In this document: in pieces, positions 27,501-34,487 of the stretch
Numbering within the stretch: position 1 is the first letter of the stretch
Layout of the letters: every line of letters starts with the position of its first letter
Origin: an uncultured Bacteroidales bacterium
GTDB taxonomy: Bacteria > Bacteroidota > Bacteroidia > Bacteroidales > Paludibacteraceae
NCBI GenBank assembly: GCA_934728255.1
Contig: CAKVEC010000004.1
Location: 62,001-126,000 of the forward strand
DNA: 64,000 nucleotides
Reading direction: 5' to 3'
Notes under the pieces: model-generated
Seen by the model: the letters and a program-made list of their open reading frames with translations, nothing else
What the model was told of the DNA's origin: nothing
The model's database searches: none
Made by a program: the position numbers and the translations under genes

Positions 27501-27765
27501 CTCCAACGGCGAAGGTAGTGAGATGTGGCAACCTATGGGTATCGTCGTTATAGGCGGTCTGTTGGTATCCACGTTGCTGACCTTCTTTATGGTTCCGACC
27601 CTCTATGCACTGATGTCCCGCCATGGCGAACGCGACAGAATCAGCCGTATGCGAAAGGGCTTTATCTTTATGAATATCAAGGTAAAGAAAGAGCAGGCAC
27701 CCGCTGTGGAAGAGGCTAAAGCCACCGTTTTCCCCGAGACTACTCCTACCGAGTTGGAAAAATAA
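24517..27765 (+). CDS. RND-family (HAE1-type) multidrug efflux transporter
   Basis: A 1082-residue inner-membrane proton-driven pump. It starts MAIYKSAVQKPVTTALIFVAVIIIG, the usual first transmembrane helix, and has two large periplasmic loops and twelve expected helices. The proton-relay Asp pair is present in TM4 (VAIGMVVDDAIVVLEN). The second half has the matching MLVGIVVKNGIVLIDYI. It is about 40 residues longer than typical AcrB-like pumps because of a charged cytoplasmic tail (from about 1040). It completes a TetR-TolC-MFP-RND set. The substrate class (drugs, detergents, bile salts) cannot be told from sequence. Confidence 0.95.
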   Translation: MAIYKSAVQKPVTTALIFVAVIIIGIFCYVQLPVDQFPEMDPPYITVMTTYPGASASEVETNVTKVMENSLNSVDHLKELTSKSKDNISQVTLEFEWGTNLDEVINDVRTYVDLVKDNLPDGCSNPIILRLSTSMMPVIQYAVTANESYPALDKMLDDEIIPQLNRVDGIGNLTVSGAPDRYVYVYLDQQKLDAYGLTVENVGNVISANNLNMSSGTVKLQKEQYQMEVRSEFVESSEINNLVVTTTADGRQVYVRDIATVKDTIKELSLDEKTDGIECARLMITKQTGANTVQICRDVRKEIAKIQETLPSDVKFKLIYDSSENIENSINSLKESIGYALLFVVLVVLFFLGRWRATLIIALTIPISLIVAFIYLKLVGSSLNIISLCSLTVAIGMVVDDAIVVLENITKHVDRGENPREAAIYATNEVWVSVIATTLVLAAVFVPLTTLTGMSGILFRELGWIVTIVTSTSTLIAISLTPMLASKLLKPRKVHVDENGNLIDDDKNKKSWYDRTVVRGLDWIDDKYAKGLGWCLNHKAITFLVLLGLFVASMIPAITGQIGTDFMQQQDNGRMSVTIKLQRGTRIEETLKTARALEARFTELVPEIQLISTSAGSNDDSGMSALFSSTMNNTISMTIRCSKKYERERSIFEIAEVIRQEIARYPEITDYQVSTSNGGGMASNSVDIEIYGYDFDATSLLAEEIQAKCNHDIAGARDATISRDDERPEIKITVDKEKASRLGLTPATISTYLRNRVNGMACGYLKEDGSEYDIVARLQEQDRNTIQKIQDLTIPTPAGKSVKLSEVCSIGEYWTPPTIERKLRQRIVTVSVTPYNVPLGELAQKIQNEVIDRLDIPQGVTIRLAGDYEDQQETFGKMGLLAALIILLVYIVMASQFESFKKPFVIMFTIPFALSGVVMALWMTGRSLDMIGALGLIMLVGIVVKNGIVLIDYIDLLRERGVELNKAVVMAGRSRMRPVLMTAFTTILGMVPMAISNGEGSEMWQPMGIVVIGGLLVSTLLTFFMVPTLYALMSRHGERDRISRMRKGFIFMNIKVKKEQAPAVEEAKATVFPETTPTELEK

Positions 27766-27768
27766 AAA

Positions 27769-27851
27769 CAATGTGTAAATGTGTAAATTAGGAAATTTGT
27801 AAATTCCGTTTGCACATTTACATATCTACAAACTTACAAATTTACAAATTG
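27769..27851. repeat. GTAAATTT-type intergenic repeat, copy 2
   Basis: Almost the same sequence as 24434-24512, including the first 30 nt without change, placed between the RND gene and the small PII-like gene. Two copies flanking one gene allow recombination that would delete the pump gene. Confidence 0.7.
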
Positions 27852-27854
27852 CTT

Positions 27855-28148
27855 ATGAAGTCTGTAATGATTATATTCAACCAGGCCAACACCGAGCGTG
27901 TGGAATATATGCTTGATGCATTGGAAATACGCGGTTTTACATTCTTTGAGCAGGTGCAAGGACGCGGCAGCCACGACGGCGACCCGCGACGCGGCACCCA
28001 TGCATGGCCGGAGATGAACTCGTGCGTCATCACCGTGGTGGACGACGACAAGGTGCCTTCGCTCCTCGAAGCGGTAGAGAAACTCGATATGCGTAACAAG
28101 GAAGTGGGTGTCCGTGCTTTCGTCTGGAATATCGAAGCCACGGTATAG
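27855..28148 (+). CDS. Small PII-like protein linked to the efflux pump
   Basis: A 97-residue protein starting at the ATG at 27855 (MKSVMIIFNQANTERVEYML). The pattern beta (MKSVMIIF), helix (NTERVEYMLDALEI), beta (GFTFFEQV), a flexible loop with GRGSHDGDPRRGTHAWPEM, beta (SCVITVVDDDKVPSLLEAVEKL) and a final beta fits the ferredoxin-like PII/CutA fold. Small PII-like proteins such as DUF3240 are known beside RND pumps. The His- and Asp-rich loop (about 41-52) could bind metal or nucleotide. It follows the RND gene on the same strand and is closed by a terminator hairpin at 28185-28223. Function is unproven. Confidence 0.7.
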   Translation: MKSVMIIFNQANTERVEYMLDALEIRGFTFFEQVQGRGSHDGDPRRGTHAWPEMNSCVITVVDDDKVPSLLEAVEKLDMRNKEVGVRAFVWNIEATV

Positions 28149-28184
28149 AAGACATCGTTAATAGAAAATCTATCTGAACATTCA

Positions 28185-28223
28185 AAAGAGGCTGTCTGAC
28201 AAATATAGTCGGACAGCCTCTTT
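28185..28223 (+). terminator. Terminator of the efflux operon
   Basis: A 16-bp stem (28185-28200 with 28208-28223, one G-U pair) with a 7-nt loop, containing AAAGAGGCTGTC and its complement, 36 nt after the PII-like gene. Confidence 0.8.
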
Positions 28224-28326
28224 CGTTGTAATCCATTGATTGTAAAGAAGTTAATTCACAACAAGGTAAACAAACAAAAAAGGTGCACACATAACTGCTT
28301 GAAATACAAGCAAAAACCGCCTAATA

Positions 28327-28359
28327 ACATACGAATCACATACGAATCACATACGAATG
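28327..28359. repeat. 11-bp tandem array, three copies (ACATACGAATC)
   Basis: ACATACGAATC twice, then ACATACGAATG, exact 11-bp period. The gap 28224-28489 holds this array and otherwise A/T-rich sequence with no gene that I can support. Confidence 0.85.
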
Positions 28360-28443
28360 ACATAGACCTGAGAGCATAAGGATACAGAGATTACAGTCAG
28401 GCTGGAATATGTGCCATATATGTCAGATTATCAGCGCATTATA

Positions 28444-28477
28444 TGTCATTTTGTCTTATTATGGCGTCAAAATGGCA
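28444..28477. promoter_or_regulatory. Inverted repeat upstream of the hsp20 sigma-54-like promoter
   Basis: TGTCATTTTG (28444-28453) and CAAAATGGCA (28468-28477) form a 10-bp inverted repeat with one mismatch, ending 12 nt before the -24 element. It could be a binding site for an activator or repressor. Confidence 0.4.
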
Positions 28478-28489
28478 TATAGCGGGCAT

Positions 28490-28505
28490 TGGCACAAAAG
28501 TTGAT
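28490..28505 (+). promoter_or_regulatory. Sigma-54-like (-24/-12) promoter for hsp20
   Basis: TGGCAC, 5 nt, TTGA: the -24 GG and the -12 position have the exact 10-nt spacing of RpoN promoters; the -12 GC is GA here. No TAnnTTTG box was found upstream of this gene. Confidence 0.5.
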
Positions 28506-28615
28506 TTGTATAAGGCGAATGCCACGATGAGTGAAGCAAGAACACTGGGGTACAGAACCCCTGCAAGAGTTGCTTACCACCGCAGACACTAAACCAACTA
28601 TTAAATTTTACTACT

Positions 28616-29083
28616 ATGTTACCATCAAGAAGAAATGACCAAAACTGGTTACCGAGTATGTTCAATGACTTTTTCAGTGAGGAATGGCCTCTAATGCACA
28701 ATACAAATGCCGCAGCACCTGCTATTAACGTGTTGGAAGACGATAAGGCTTACCATGTAGAAGTAGCCGCTCCGGGTATGACCAAGGACGATTTCTCCAT
28801 CCACGTAAACGACCAAGACGAGTTGGTTATTCTCGTAGAGAAGAAAGAAGAGAAGAACGACAAGGACTGCAACTGCGACAAGAAAGACGAGAAAAAGTGC
28901 AACTGCAAGTATTTGCGCCATGAGTTCTCTTACAGTCGTTTCGAGCAATCGCTCTTGCTGCCGGACAATGTAAACAAAGACGAGATTTCGGCAAAGGTGA
29001 ACGACGGTATTCTCCGCATCGAATTGCCCAAACTCGATCCGACGGTTAAGAAAAATCCGAGTCGTGTCATAGACATCCAATAA
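28616..29083 (+). CDS. hsp20: Small heat-shock protein, Hsp20 family, with Cys-containing insert
   Basis: A 155-residue alpha-crystallin chaperone that holds unfolding proteins. The alpha-crystallin domain runs from about 34 to 150, opening PAINVLEDDKAYHVEVAAPGM and closing with VNDGILRIELPKLDP; an I-x-I type end (VIDI) is present. Between strands, where relatives carry a short charged loop, there is an insert with two CNC motifs (about 83-99, CNC-x6-CNC with Lys and Asp), which could bind metal or respond to oxidation. It is a single-gene unit with a sigma-54-like promoter about 110 nt upstream and a terminator at 29116-29139. Confidence 0.92.
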   Translation: MLPSRRNDQNWLPSMFNDFFSEEWPLMHNTNAAAPAINVLEDDKAYHVEVAAPGMTKDDFSIHVNDQDELVILVEKKEEKNDKDCNCDKKDEKKCNCKYLRHEFSYSRFEQSLLLPDNVNKDEISAKVNDGILRIELPKLDPTVKKNPSRVIDIQ

Positions 29084-29115
29084 ACGACTGATCAACACTA
29101 ACTATGGAAAGGAAG

Positions 29116-29139
29116 CGGGAGAAGCAATTCTCCCGTTTT
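29116..29139 (+). terminator. Terminator of hsp20
   Basis: CGGGAGAA, loop GCAA, TTCTCCCG, then TTTT, 33 nt after the hsp20 stop. Confidence 0.85.
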
Positions 29140-29205
29140 GTGTGTATCCATATTTCAGCAAATACGCAAGATGTAAGGGGTTTTGGGCAGGTTTTGGGCA
29201 AATAA

Positions 29206-29237
29206 TTTGTAAGAATCAAAAAAAAGCAGTACCTTTG
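29206..29237 (+). promoter_or_regulatory. Promoter of secG
   Basis: TTTG (29206-29209), 20 nt, TACCTTTG (29230-29237), a perfect consensus match. The leader to the ATG at 29288 is about 45 nt. Confidence 0.82.
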
Positions 29238-29287
29238 CACATTGCTATAGTGTATAGCCCTAAGTGAAATTTAATTGATAAACTACT

Positions 29288-29647
29288 ATGTATATTTTTC
29301 TTACCATTCTTATCGTTATTGCAGCCATACTGCTGACCTTGTTGGTACTCGTACAGAACAGCAAAGGCGGCGGATTGGCCAATAGTTTTGCGGGCGGGAA
29401 CCAAGTGATGGGTGCGCCCAAGACGGCTGATTTCTTGGAGAAAACGACATGGACGCTCATCGCCATCATCGTGGTACTGAGCATTGCTGCCGTAGGTTTC
29501 AGCAAGGGCAAACAGCATCAGGACAACACCAACGAGAGCCAAATCACCAAGCAGGTGGAAGAGGCTGCCGACGCTATGCAGCAGACCGCTGCTCCCGCTG
29601 CTGATTTCAACGCCGAAAGCGAGAACACAGACGCAAACGCAGAGTAA
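29288..29647 (+). CDS. secG: Preprotein translocase subunit SecG
   Basis: A 119-residue inner-membrane protein of the SecYEG channel. Two membrane helices are visible (about 2-22 and 57-77), joined by the conserved SecG loop (VQNSKGGGLANSFAGGNQVMG, about 23-43). The C-terminal tail is acidic and Ala/Gln-rich, longer than in E. coli but usual for this phylum. It is a single-gene unit with its own promoter and a convergent terminator shared with the amide hydrolase gene. Confidence 0.93.
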   Translation: MYIFLTILIVIAAILLTLLVLVQNSKGGGLANSFAGGNQVMGAPKTADFLEKTTWTLIAIIVVLSIAAVGFSKGKQHQDNTNESQITKQVEEAADAMQQTAAPAADFNAESENTDANAE

Positions 29648-29663
29648 ATCCTGCTGTTTCCGA

Positions 29664-29709
29664 AAAACAACAAGGGCTGCCTACCTTATCGTAAGCAGCC
29701 CCTGTTTTT
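29664..29709. terminator. Bidirectional terminator between secG and the amide hydrolase gene
   Basis: GGGCTGC (29674-29680) pairs with GCAGCCC (29695-29701), flanked by AAAAACA on one side and TGTTTTT on the other, so it can end transcripts from both directions. Confidence 0.8.
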
Positions 29710-30795
29710 CTATTGTATCACCACTTGTTCTATGGGTTGTCTCTTTTCCTTATCCAACGGTGCCGACTGATATTTTACTCTACGAAAATTGATCTTACTC
29801 AAATCTATACAGCGTATAGTTGAGTTATACATTGTGCGGTAATAAAGCCGTCTGCCCTGCAGGTCGCACACAACCGTCCATTGGGTGGCACTCGGTATAT
29901 CGGCAACCGCTTGCCCGTCAGCAAACTGCACGCCGACAGGTATATCAAAATTGTTGAGGATATGGAACGCCTCCGTTACCGTCTCATCCGTAGTTTCCAT
30001 TTTGGGTGCCGATGCCTGGAAGAAAGCCGCCCGCACAAAGCGCGAAGGAGGAGTCATATCACCGGGGATACCGTGCAATCCTCCGCCTCCGCCAAAGGCG
30101 TTAAGTGCCAAATCGCCTATTCTGCGCGTACTGATCGTTCCCGTTGAAAGATTGATGTAATTGTTCAAGTTGGTCAGATGCCACTCGAATCCCGGTGCAT
30201 TGGTAAGCACACCCAGCGTATTCTCATAGAAATGCGCCTGCCCGTCCGTTATCTCTATCACAATCTGCCGTCCACTAGGGTCTGTTACCCGCCAATGGAC
30301 AGTAGAACTGCGTGGATCTATCCCCACCACGTGTATCAACGGCAAAGCGGTTTTCACTTCATCTATGGTTTTGAAACTACTCAATATCCAGGCTACCAAT
30401 TGGAAATCGCTTATCGTCTGTGCTTTTAATGCTTCATCGTAGGTTTCATACCGCCCATACGCAGGGAAATAGAACAAGCCTGCCTCCAAACCCACTTCAT
30501 TCATTCCGTTCATCACAAACTCGGATTGCTCTACAGTGAGCCCCACATAGCCATATTTGGCGGTAAAACGTTTGCCGTTCTGTGTACCATCGGGCAAGAA
30601 AGACTGCTGCTTATACCCGCGTGGCACCACCACATAACCGCTATGCAGTGCCTCAGCCGCCCATTCAATGGTGCGTGCTGTAACCACCTCGCCCTGCTCC
30701 GTACGCAAAGTGATACCCGTACATGCCTGTACATCCGACCGGTGAAAGAATACAGCCGATAGGGCTATGCCCATAAGAAGAAAAATACGTTTCAT
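29710..30795 (-). CDS. Linear amide C-N hydrolase, choloylglycine/penicillin acylase (Ntn) family, secreted
   Basis: A 361-residue Ntn hydrolase of the group that includes bile salt hydrolases and penicillin V acylases. The start at 30795 (MKRIFLLMG) gives a signal peptide whose cleavage (DVQA-C) would expose Cys25 as the N-terminal catalytic nucleophile. Further family features are the R in TARTIEW, NGMNEVGL, and the Asn-rich TNAPGFEWHLTNLNNY block. The export signal indicates a periplasmic or outer location. Substrates of this family include conjugated bile acids, acyl-homoserine lactones and penicillin V; sequence alone does not choose between them. Single gene, convergent with secG. A second ATG two codons earlier (30801) is also possible. 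Confidence 0.88.
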   Translation of the reverse strand: MKRIFLLMGIALSAVFFHRSDVQACTGITLRTEQGEVVTARTIEWAAEALHSGYVVVPRGYKQQSFLPDGTQNGKRFTAKYGYVGLTVEQSEFVMNGMNEVGLEAGLFYFPAYGRYETYDEALKAQTISDFQLVAWILSSFKTIDEVKTALPLIHVVGIDPRSSTVHWRVTDPSGRQIVIEITDGQAHFYENTLGVLTNAPGFEWHLTNLNNYINLSTGTISTRRIGDLALNAFGGGGGLHGIPGDMTPPSRFVRAAFFQASAPKMETTDETVTEAFHILNNFDIPVGVQFADGQAVADIPSATQWTVVCDLQGRRLYYRTMYNSTIRCIDLSKINFRRVKYQSAPLDKEKRQPIEQVVIQ

Positions 30796-30925
30796 ACACA
30801 TAGAATTTAGAGGTTAATAATTGGTTATACGAACCCACATCCGTATATTCCAAATAGCGACAAATATAGTGCCATTATTTTATATTTCGCTATTTTTATA
30901 TTCTTTTTCTTACTAAACAGAAATA

Positions 30926-30964
30926 AAAAAAGACCGCCCTACTGTACATAGAGCGGTCTTTTTA
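30926..30964 (-). terminator. Terminator of serS
   Basis: On the minus strand a stem GACCGC / GCGGTC extended by A/T pairs ends in a run of Us, between serS (stop at 30983) and the amide hydrolase start. Confidence 0.82.
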
Positions 30965-30982
30965 TCACTTGAATACCAACTA

Positions 30983-32359
30983 TCAGCGAATCATATCGCT
31001 GCCAAAGAACGGCTGTAAGGCTGCAGGAATACGGATACCATCTTCGGTCTGGTTGTTCTCCAACAAGGCAGCCACGATACGCGGCAGAGCGAGTGCCGAA
31101 CCATTCAGCGTATGTGCAATAGCCACTTTCTTGTCGGCTGCACTACGATAGCGGCAGTGGAGACGGTTCGCCTGATAGGTATCAAAATTCGATGTAGAGG
31201 AAACCTCCAACCAGCGGTGCTGCGCCTCGGAATAGACCTCAAAGTCATAACAGATAGCCGCTGTGAACGACATATCGCCACCAGACAGACGCAAGATACG
31301 ATAGGGCAACTCCAGTTTCTTGAGCAAGCCCTCTACGTGTGCCAGCATCTCTTTGTGGCTGGCATCACTGTGTTCGGGAGTATCGATACGTACAATCTCA
31401 ATCTTTGAGAACTCATGCAGACGGTTCAAACCGCGCACGTCCTTGCCGTACGACCCTGCCTCACGACGGAAGCACTCGGTATAGGCGCAGTTCTTGATAG
31501 GCAGTTTGTCCTCGTCGATGATTACATCCCGATAAAGGTTCGTAACGGGCACCTCTGCCGTAGGAATCAGGTAGAGATCGTCCACCTCACAATGGTACAT
31601 CTGTCCCTCTTTGTCGGGGAGTTGCCCTGTGCCGTAACCGCTGGCTTGGTTAACAACCGTCGGCGGCATAATCTCGGTGTAACCTGCCTTGTTCGCCTCG
31701 GCAAGGAAGAAGTTGATGAGCGCACGTTGCAGGCGTGCTCCCTGACCAATATAGACGGGGAAACCTGCACCCGAAATCTTCACACCGAGGTCGAAATCTA
31801 TCAGGTTGTATTTCTTCGCCAGTTCCCAGTGCGGCAGTTTGGCATTGGCAGGCTCGGGGTTTTCTTCAGAAGGCCAGTCGCGCAAAGCGATGGCAGCACC
31901 TTCGGCAGAGAACGCCAAAGCATTATCCTGTTCCAGCACTTTCAGACGTGCACCTGTGGCGAACCCGCCTACTTTGACAGCAAGGTTATCTTCAGCACTT
32001 GCCCCCTGCGGCACTAACTCGTAGGGTACATTCGGGATAGTGAGCAGCAAGTCGCGCTGCGCCTGTTCGGCTTTCGCCATCTGCTCATCGTAGGCGGCAA
32101 TATCCTGTTTGAGTGTACCGGTCTGTGCCTTGGCCTGCTCGGCTTCGTCTTTCTTGCCCTGTGCCATCAGCATACCGATGGATTTCGATATTTTGTTCAT
32201 CTCGGCAGCCGCTGCATCTTTCTTTTGCTGGGCAGTCTTGCGCTCAGCATCCAATGCGATAACCTGCTCAATGGCTTCGCGTGCACCGTCGAAATGTTTC
32301 TTTTCCAATCCGGCGATTACTTTCTCTTTATCGTCGTAGATCTGTTTTAGCGTTAGCAT
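30983..32359 (-). CDS. serS: Seryl-tRNA synthetase
   Basis: A 458-residue class II synthetase that charges tRNA-Ser. The start at 32359 (MLTLKQIYDDKEKVI) matches the usual SerS N-terminus. An N-terminal coiled-coil arm (about 25-100) precedes the catalytic core with motif 2 (ECFRREAGSYGKDVRG) and motif 3 (NGSALALPRIVAALLEN). The length is normal. It lies downstream of rplU and rpmA on the same strand, but a strong hairpin separates it from rpmA, so it may depend on read-through or on a promoter I could not find. Confidence 0.96.
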   Translation of the reverse strand: MLTLKQIYDDKEKVIAGLEKKHFDGAREAIEQVIALDAERKTAQQKKDAAAAEMNKISKSIGMLMAQGKKDEAEQAKAQTGTLKQDIAAYDEQMAKAEQAQRDLLLTIPNVPYELVPQGASAEDNLAVKVGGFATGARLKVLEQDNALAFSAEGAAIALRDWPSEENPEPANAKLPHWELAKKYNLIDFDLGVKISGAGFPVYIGQGARLQRALINFFLAEANKAGYTEIMPPTVVNQASGYGTGQLPDKEGQMYHCEVDDLYLIPTAEVPVTNLYRDVIIDEDKLPIKNCAYTECFRREAGSYGKDVRGLNRLHEFSKIEIVRIDTPEHSDASHKEMLAHVEGLLKKLELPYRILRLSGGDMSFTAAICYDFEVYSEAQHRWLEVSSTSNFDTYQANRLHCRYRSAADKKVAIAHTLNGSALALPRIVAALLENNQTEDGIRIPAALQPFFGSDMIR

Positions 32360-32369
32360 AATTTTACTT

Positions 32370-32424
32370 CTTATTAAAAACAAATTTCTCCTGCCGAATT
32401 GCCGAAGCAACCGGTAGGAGAAAT
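32370..32424 (-). terminator. Hairpin with U-tract between rpmA and serS
   Basis: Minus strand: a 12-bp stem around TTTCTCCT / AGGAGAAA with one G-U pair, an inner TTGC-x4-GCAA hairpin in the loop, followed by TTTGTTTTT. It can end or attenuate the rplU-rpmA transcript. Confidence 0.75.
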
Positions 32425-32450
32425 CAAAATACACCTGTTTCTCTCGCCGA

Positions 32451-32714
32451 TTAAGCCTCTGCTATCGGCTGGATAGAGACGTAGGATTTATTGTTTTTCT
32501 TTCTGCGGAATGTAACCACGCCATCTACCAAAGCGTAGAGTGTGTGGTCGCTACCCATACCCATATTTTCACCAGGGTTGTGTACAGTACCGCGTTGGCG
32601 TACGATGATATTACCTGCTTTGGCGAATTGTCCGCCCCAGATTTTCACGCCAAGTCGTTTGCTTTCTGATTCACGGCCGTTCTTAGAACTACCGACACCT
32701 TTCTTATGTGCCAT
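32451..32714 (-). CDS. rpmA: 50S ribosomal protein L27
   Basis: An 87-residue bacterial L27. It starts MAHKKGVGSSKNGRESESKRLGVK and continues GGQFAKAGNIIVRQRGT, the classical L27 sequence near the peptidyl transferase centre. There is no N-terminal extension needing cleavage, unlike L27 of Firmicutes. It lies 18 nt after rplU in the standard rplU-rpmA order. Confidence 0.98.
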   Translation of the reverse strand: MAHKKGVGSSKNGRESESKRLGVKIWGGQFAKAGNIIVRQRGTVHNPGENMGMGSDHTLYALVDGVVTFRRKKNNKSYVSIQPIAEA

Positions 32715-32732
32715 AATCTCTGTTCCTTTCTT

Positions 32733-33050
32733 TTAAGCAATAACGATTTCTTTAACTACGATATTCGTCAGGTCCTGACGATGACCGTTCAATTTACGGT
32801 AGCCTTTGCGACGTTTCTTGTGGAAAACGAGGATTTTCTCAGCACGGCACTCGTTGTCGAGTACTTCGCATACTACCTTTGCTCCCTCTACATACGGAGC
32901 ACCTACAGTGATGTTGCCATCGTTGTCAATGAGCAACACGTTGTCGAACACAACCTCGGCACCTTTCTCGGTGTCCATACGGTTGATGAACAACTTTTTG
33001 CCAGCCTCTACTTTGAATTGCTGACCTTTCATTTCTACAATTGCGTACAT
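32733..33050 (-). CDS. rplU: 50S ribosomal protein L21
   Basis: A 105-residue L21. The start at 33050 (MYAIVEMKGQQFKVEAGKKL) is the standard one. The C-terminal KKRRKGYRKLNGHRQDLTNI is the RNA-binding signature. It leads rplU-rpmA and has a perfect promoter about 135 nt upstream, leaving an unusually long leader. Confidence 0.98.
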   Translation of the reverse strand: MYAIVEMKGQQFKVEAGKKLFINRMDTEKGAEVVFDNVLLIDNDGNITVGAPYVEGAKVVCEVLDNECRAEKILVFHKKRRKGYRKLNGHRQDLTNIVVKEIVIA

Positions 33051-33178
33051 TATCACAATTTTTATTAGATTACATCGTGCAGGGCGGCTTGATAGGTCTT
33101 TGACGCTGCTAATAACGCATTTTGTGCATTGATTTCATACGCTGCCTATGGCGACTTTTGTGAGCCCGAACCCGAAAA
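33051..33178 (-). promoter_or_regulatory. Long 5' leader of rplU, candidate autoregulatory RNA
   Basis: The promoter at 33185-33216 implies a leader of about 128 nt. It contains opposing GC-rich words (for example CGGGTTCGGGCTC and GGCAGCG / CGCTGC). Ribosomal protein leaders often bind their own product; whether this one does is not shown. Confidence 0.4.
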
Positions 33179-33184
33179 AGCGTG

Positions 33185-33216
33185 CAAAATTACAACTTTT
33201 TATTGATATACACAAA
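33185..33216 (-). promoter_or_regulatory. Promoter of rplU-rpmA
   Basis: Minus strand: TTTG (33216-33213), 20 nt, TAATTTTG (33192-33185), a perfect consensus match. Confidence 0.82.
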
Positions 33217-33271
33217 TCTGCGAGCCATTAAAATGCAGGAATTTGCCATTAACCTCCATTTTTCCAACGGG

Positions 33272-34411
33272 TTATACCCGTTTGGCAGTAACATAAGTCG
33301 GTTTATTTCCCACCCGGGCGGCTATAACATACCACTCGCCCCCATCGCGCACACGAAGTTTCTTTTTCAGTTGCTCGGGCGAGAGAGGATAATTGCGGGT
33401 TACGATATTGCATTGCCGCAAAGGTTCGTCGGGCGTACAGGTCTCCCATACCCGTCCCGGGAAGTCCGCTATGAACTCATCGGATGTATAGAGGTGGGTG
33501 TTAGGCGATAACTTGGCTATAGAGAAATGCGCACCCACGTAATTATAGAGCCCCGCCTTGAGTATAGCGGCATTGGGTTCGTAGATATAGCGTTTGATTG
33601 CGTCCGCTATGGCAGCGACGGCATTACGTTCTGCATTTCTGTCCACCGAAAGGGATGTATAAGGCGACCCAGGCTGCCATTGTGCAGGCACATCCACGGC
33701 AGTCAGCCGGGGTTCACTGTCGGCAGCAGAGAGCAGCAACACCTCTTTCACCTCATTATCCACCGCCACCACATACGTATCCCAAGCAGCGGCGGACAAA
33801 GCACGCAGAGCCGCCGTAATATCGAGCATCGGACTGAGTTTGAACATCAGCACTTTTGCCTTTTGCTGCAAAAGCGGCAGGAGCGTTACCAAGTTGGGTT
33901 CACAATCCTCCAAACGGAACACTTTCCCACCATTGCGGTCGCGCCGTGCAGGGTCAACAAAGAGCAAGTCGCACGGCAACATATCCGAAAGATACGCCTC
34001 GGCGTCCATATTATGTATGCGTATACTGGGCGCATACCATCCGAAATTATGTGCGGCAATACGGCACAACTCTTCATTCCGCTCCACATAATCCACCTGC
34101 CCGAAAACCTGTCCGAAGAAATACGAATCCACTCCGTAGCCTCCCGTCAGATCGGTACAAACCGAACTTTGCGGTTGCAAAAGCGGGTGCGTAGCGGCAA
34201 GCAGGGCTTTGTAGCGCGCAGTAGCCTCTGAAGAGCATTGTTCGCACGACAGACGAACAGGATACCACCAATCGTCCAAAGCGGCAAACGCAGGCAGTTT
34301 GCGGGCGGTACGCTGCCGTCCATCCACCTGCTGCAACATAAAACGGAAGTCGTCATCCGACATATCGGGATAACGACTTCGTTGCAATGCCAATTGTTCT
34401 ACATCTATCAT
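33272..34411 (-). CDS. Class I SAM-dependent methyltransferase with THUMP-like C-terminal domain
   Basis: A 379-residue protein of the Bacteroidota methyltransferase group with a THUMP-like C-terminal domain. The start at 34411 (MIDVEQLALQRSRYPD) is preferred because the promoter at 34438-34469 excludes the longer start at 34450. SAM-binding motif I is TDLTGGYGVDSYFFG (about 100-114), and LLFVDPARRDRNGGKV forms the catalytic-type DPAR block. The C-terminal 80 residues (from NTHLYTSDEF) form the THUMP-like part and suggest an RNA substrate. Single-gene unit, not part of the neighbouring PUL. Confidence 0.85.
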   Translation of the reverse strand: MIDVEQLALQRSRYPDMSDDDFRFMLQQVDGRQRTARKLPAFAALDDWWYPVRLSCEQCSSEATARYKALLAATHPLLQPQSSVCTDLTGGYGVDSYFFGQVFGQVDYVERNEELCRIAAHNFGWYAPSIRIHNMDAEAYLSDMLPCDLLFVDPARRDRNGGKVFRLEDCEPNLVTLLPLLQQKAKVLMFKLSPMLDITAALRALSAAAWDTYVVAVDNEVKEVLLLSAADSEPRLTAVDVPAQWQPGSPYTSLSVDRNAERNAVAAIADAIKRYIYEPNAAILKAGLYNYVGAHFSIAKLSPNTHLYTSDEFIADFPGRVWETCTPDEPLRQCNIVTRNYPLSPEQLKKKLRVRDGGEWYVIAARVGNKPTYVTAKRV

Positions 34412-34437
34412 ACCCAATGCGTTTTCGAATAGTAGCG

Positions 34438-34469
34438 CAAAGGTACGCAAATTCTACAGATTGTACAAC
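34438..34469 (-). promoter_or_regulatory. Promoter of the THUMP-like methyltransferase gene
   Basis: Minus strand: GTTG (34469-34466), 20 nt, TACCTTTG (34445-34438). It overlaps the region just after the uxuA stop. Confidence 0.65.
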
Positions 34470-34487
34470 AATCCGATACAGTTTTTA

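Noticed and set aside
30861..30868. Promoter TATATTTG (minus strand) before the amide hydrolase
   Set aside because: No -33 box at the right distance; the -7 match alone is not enough in A/T-rich DNA.
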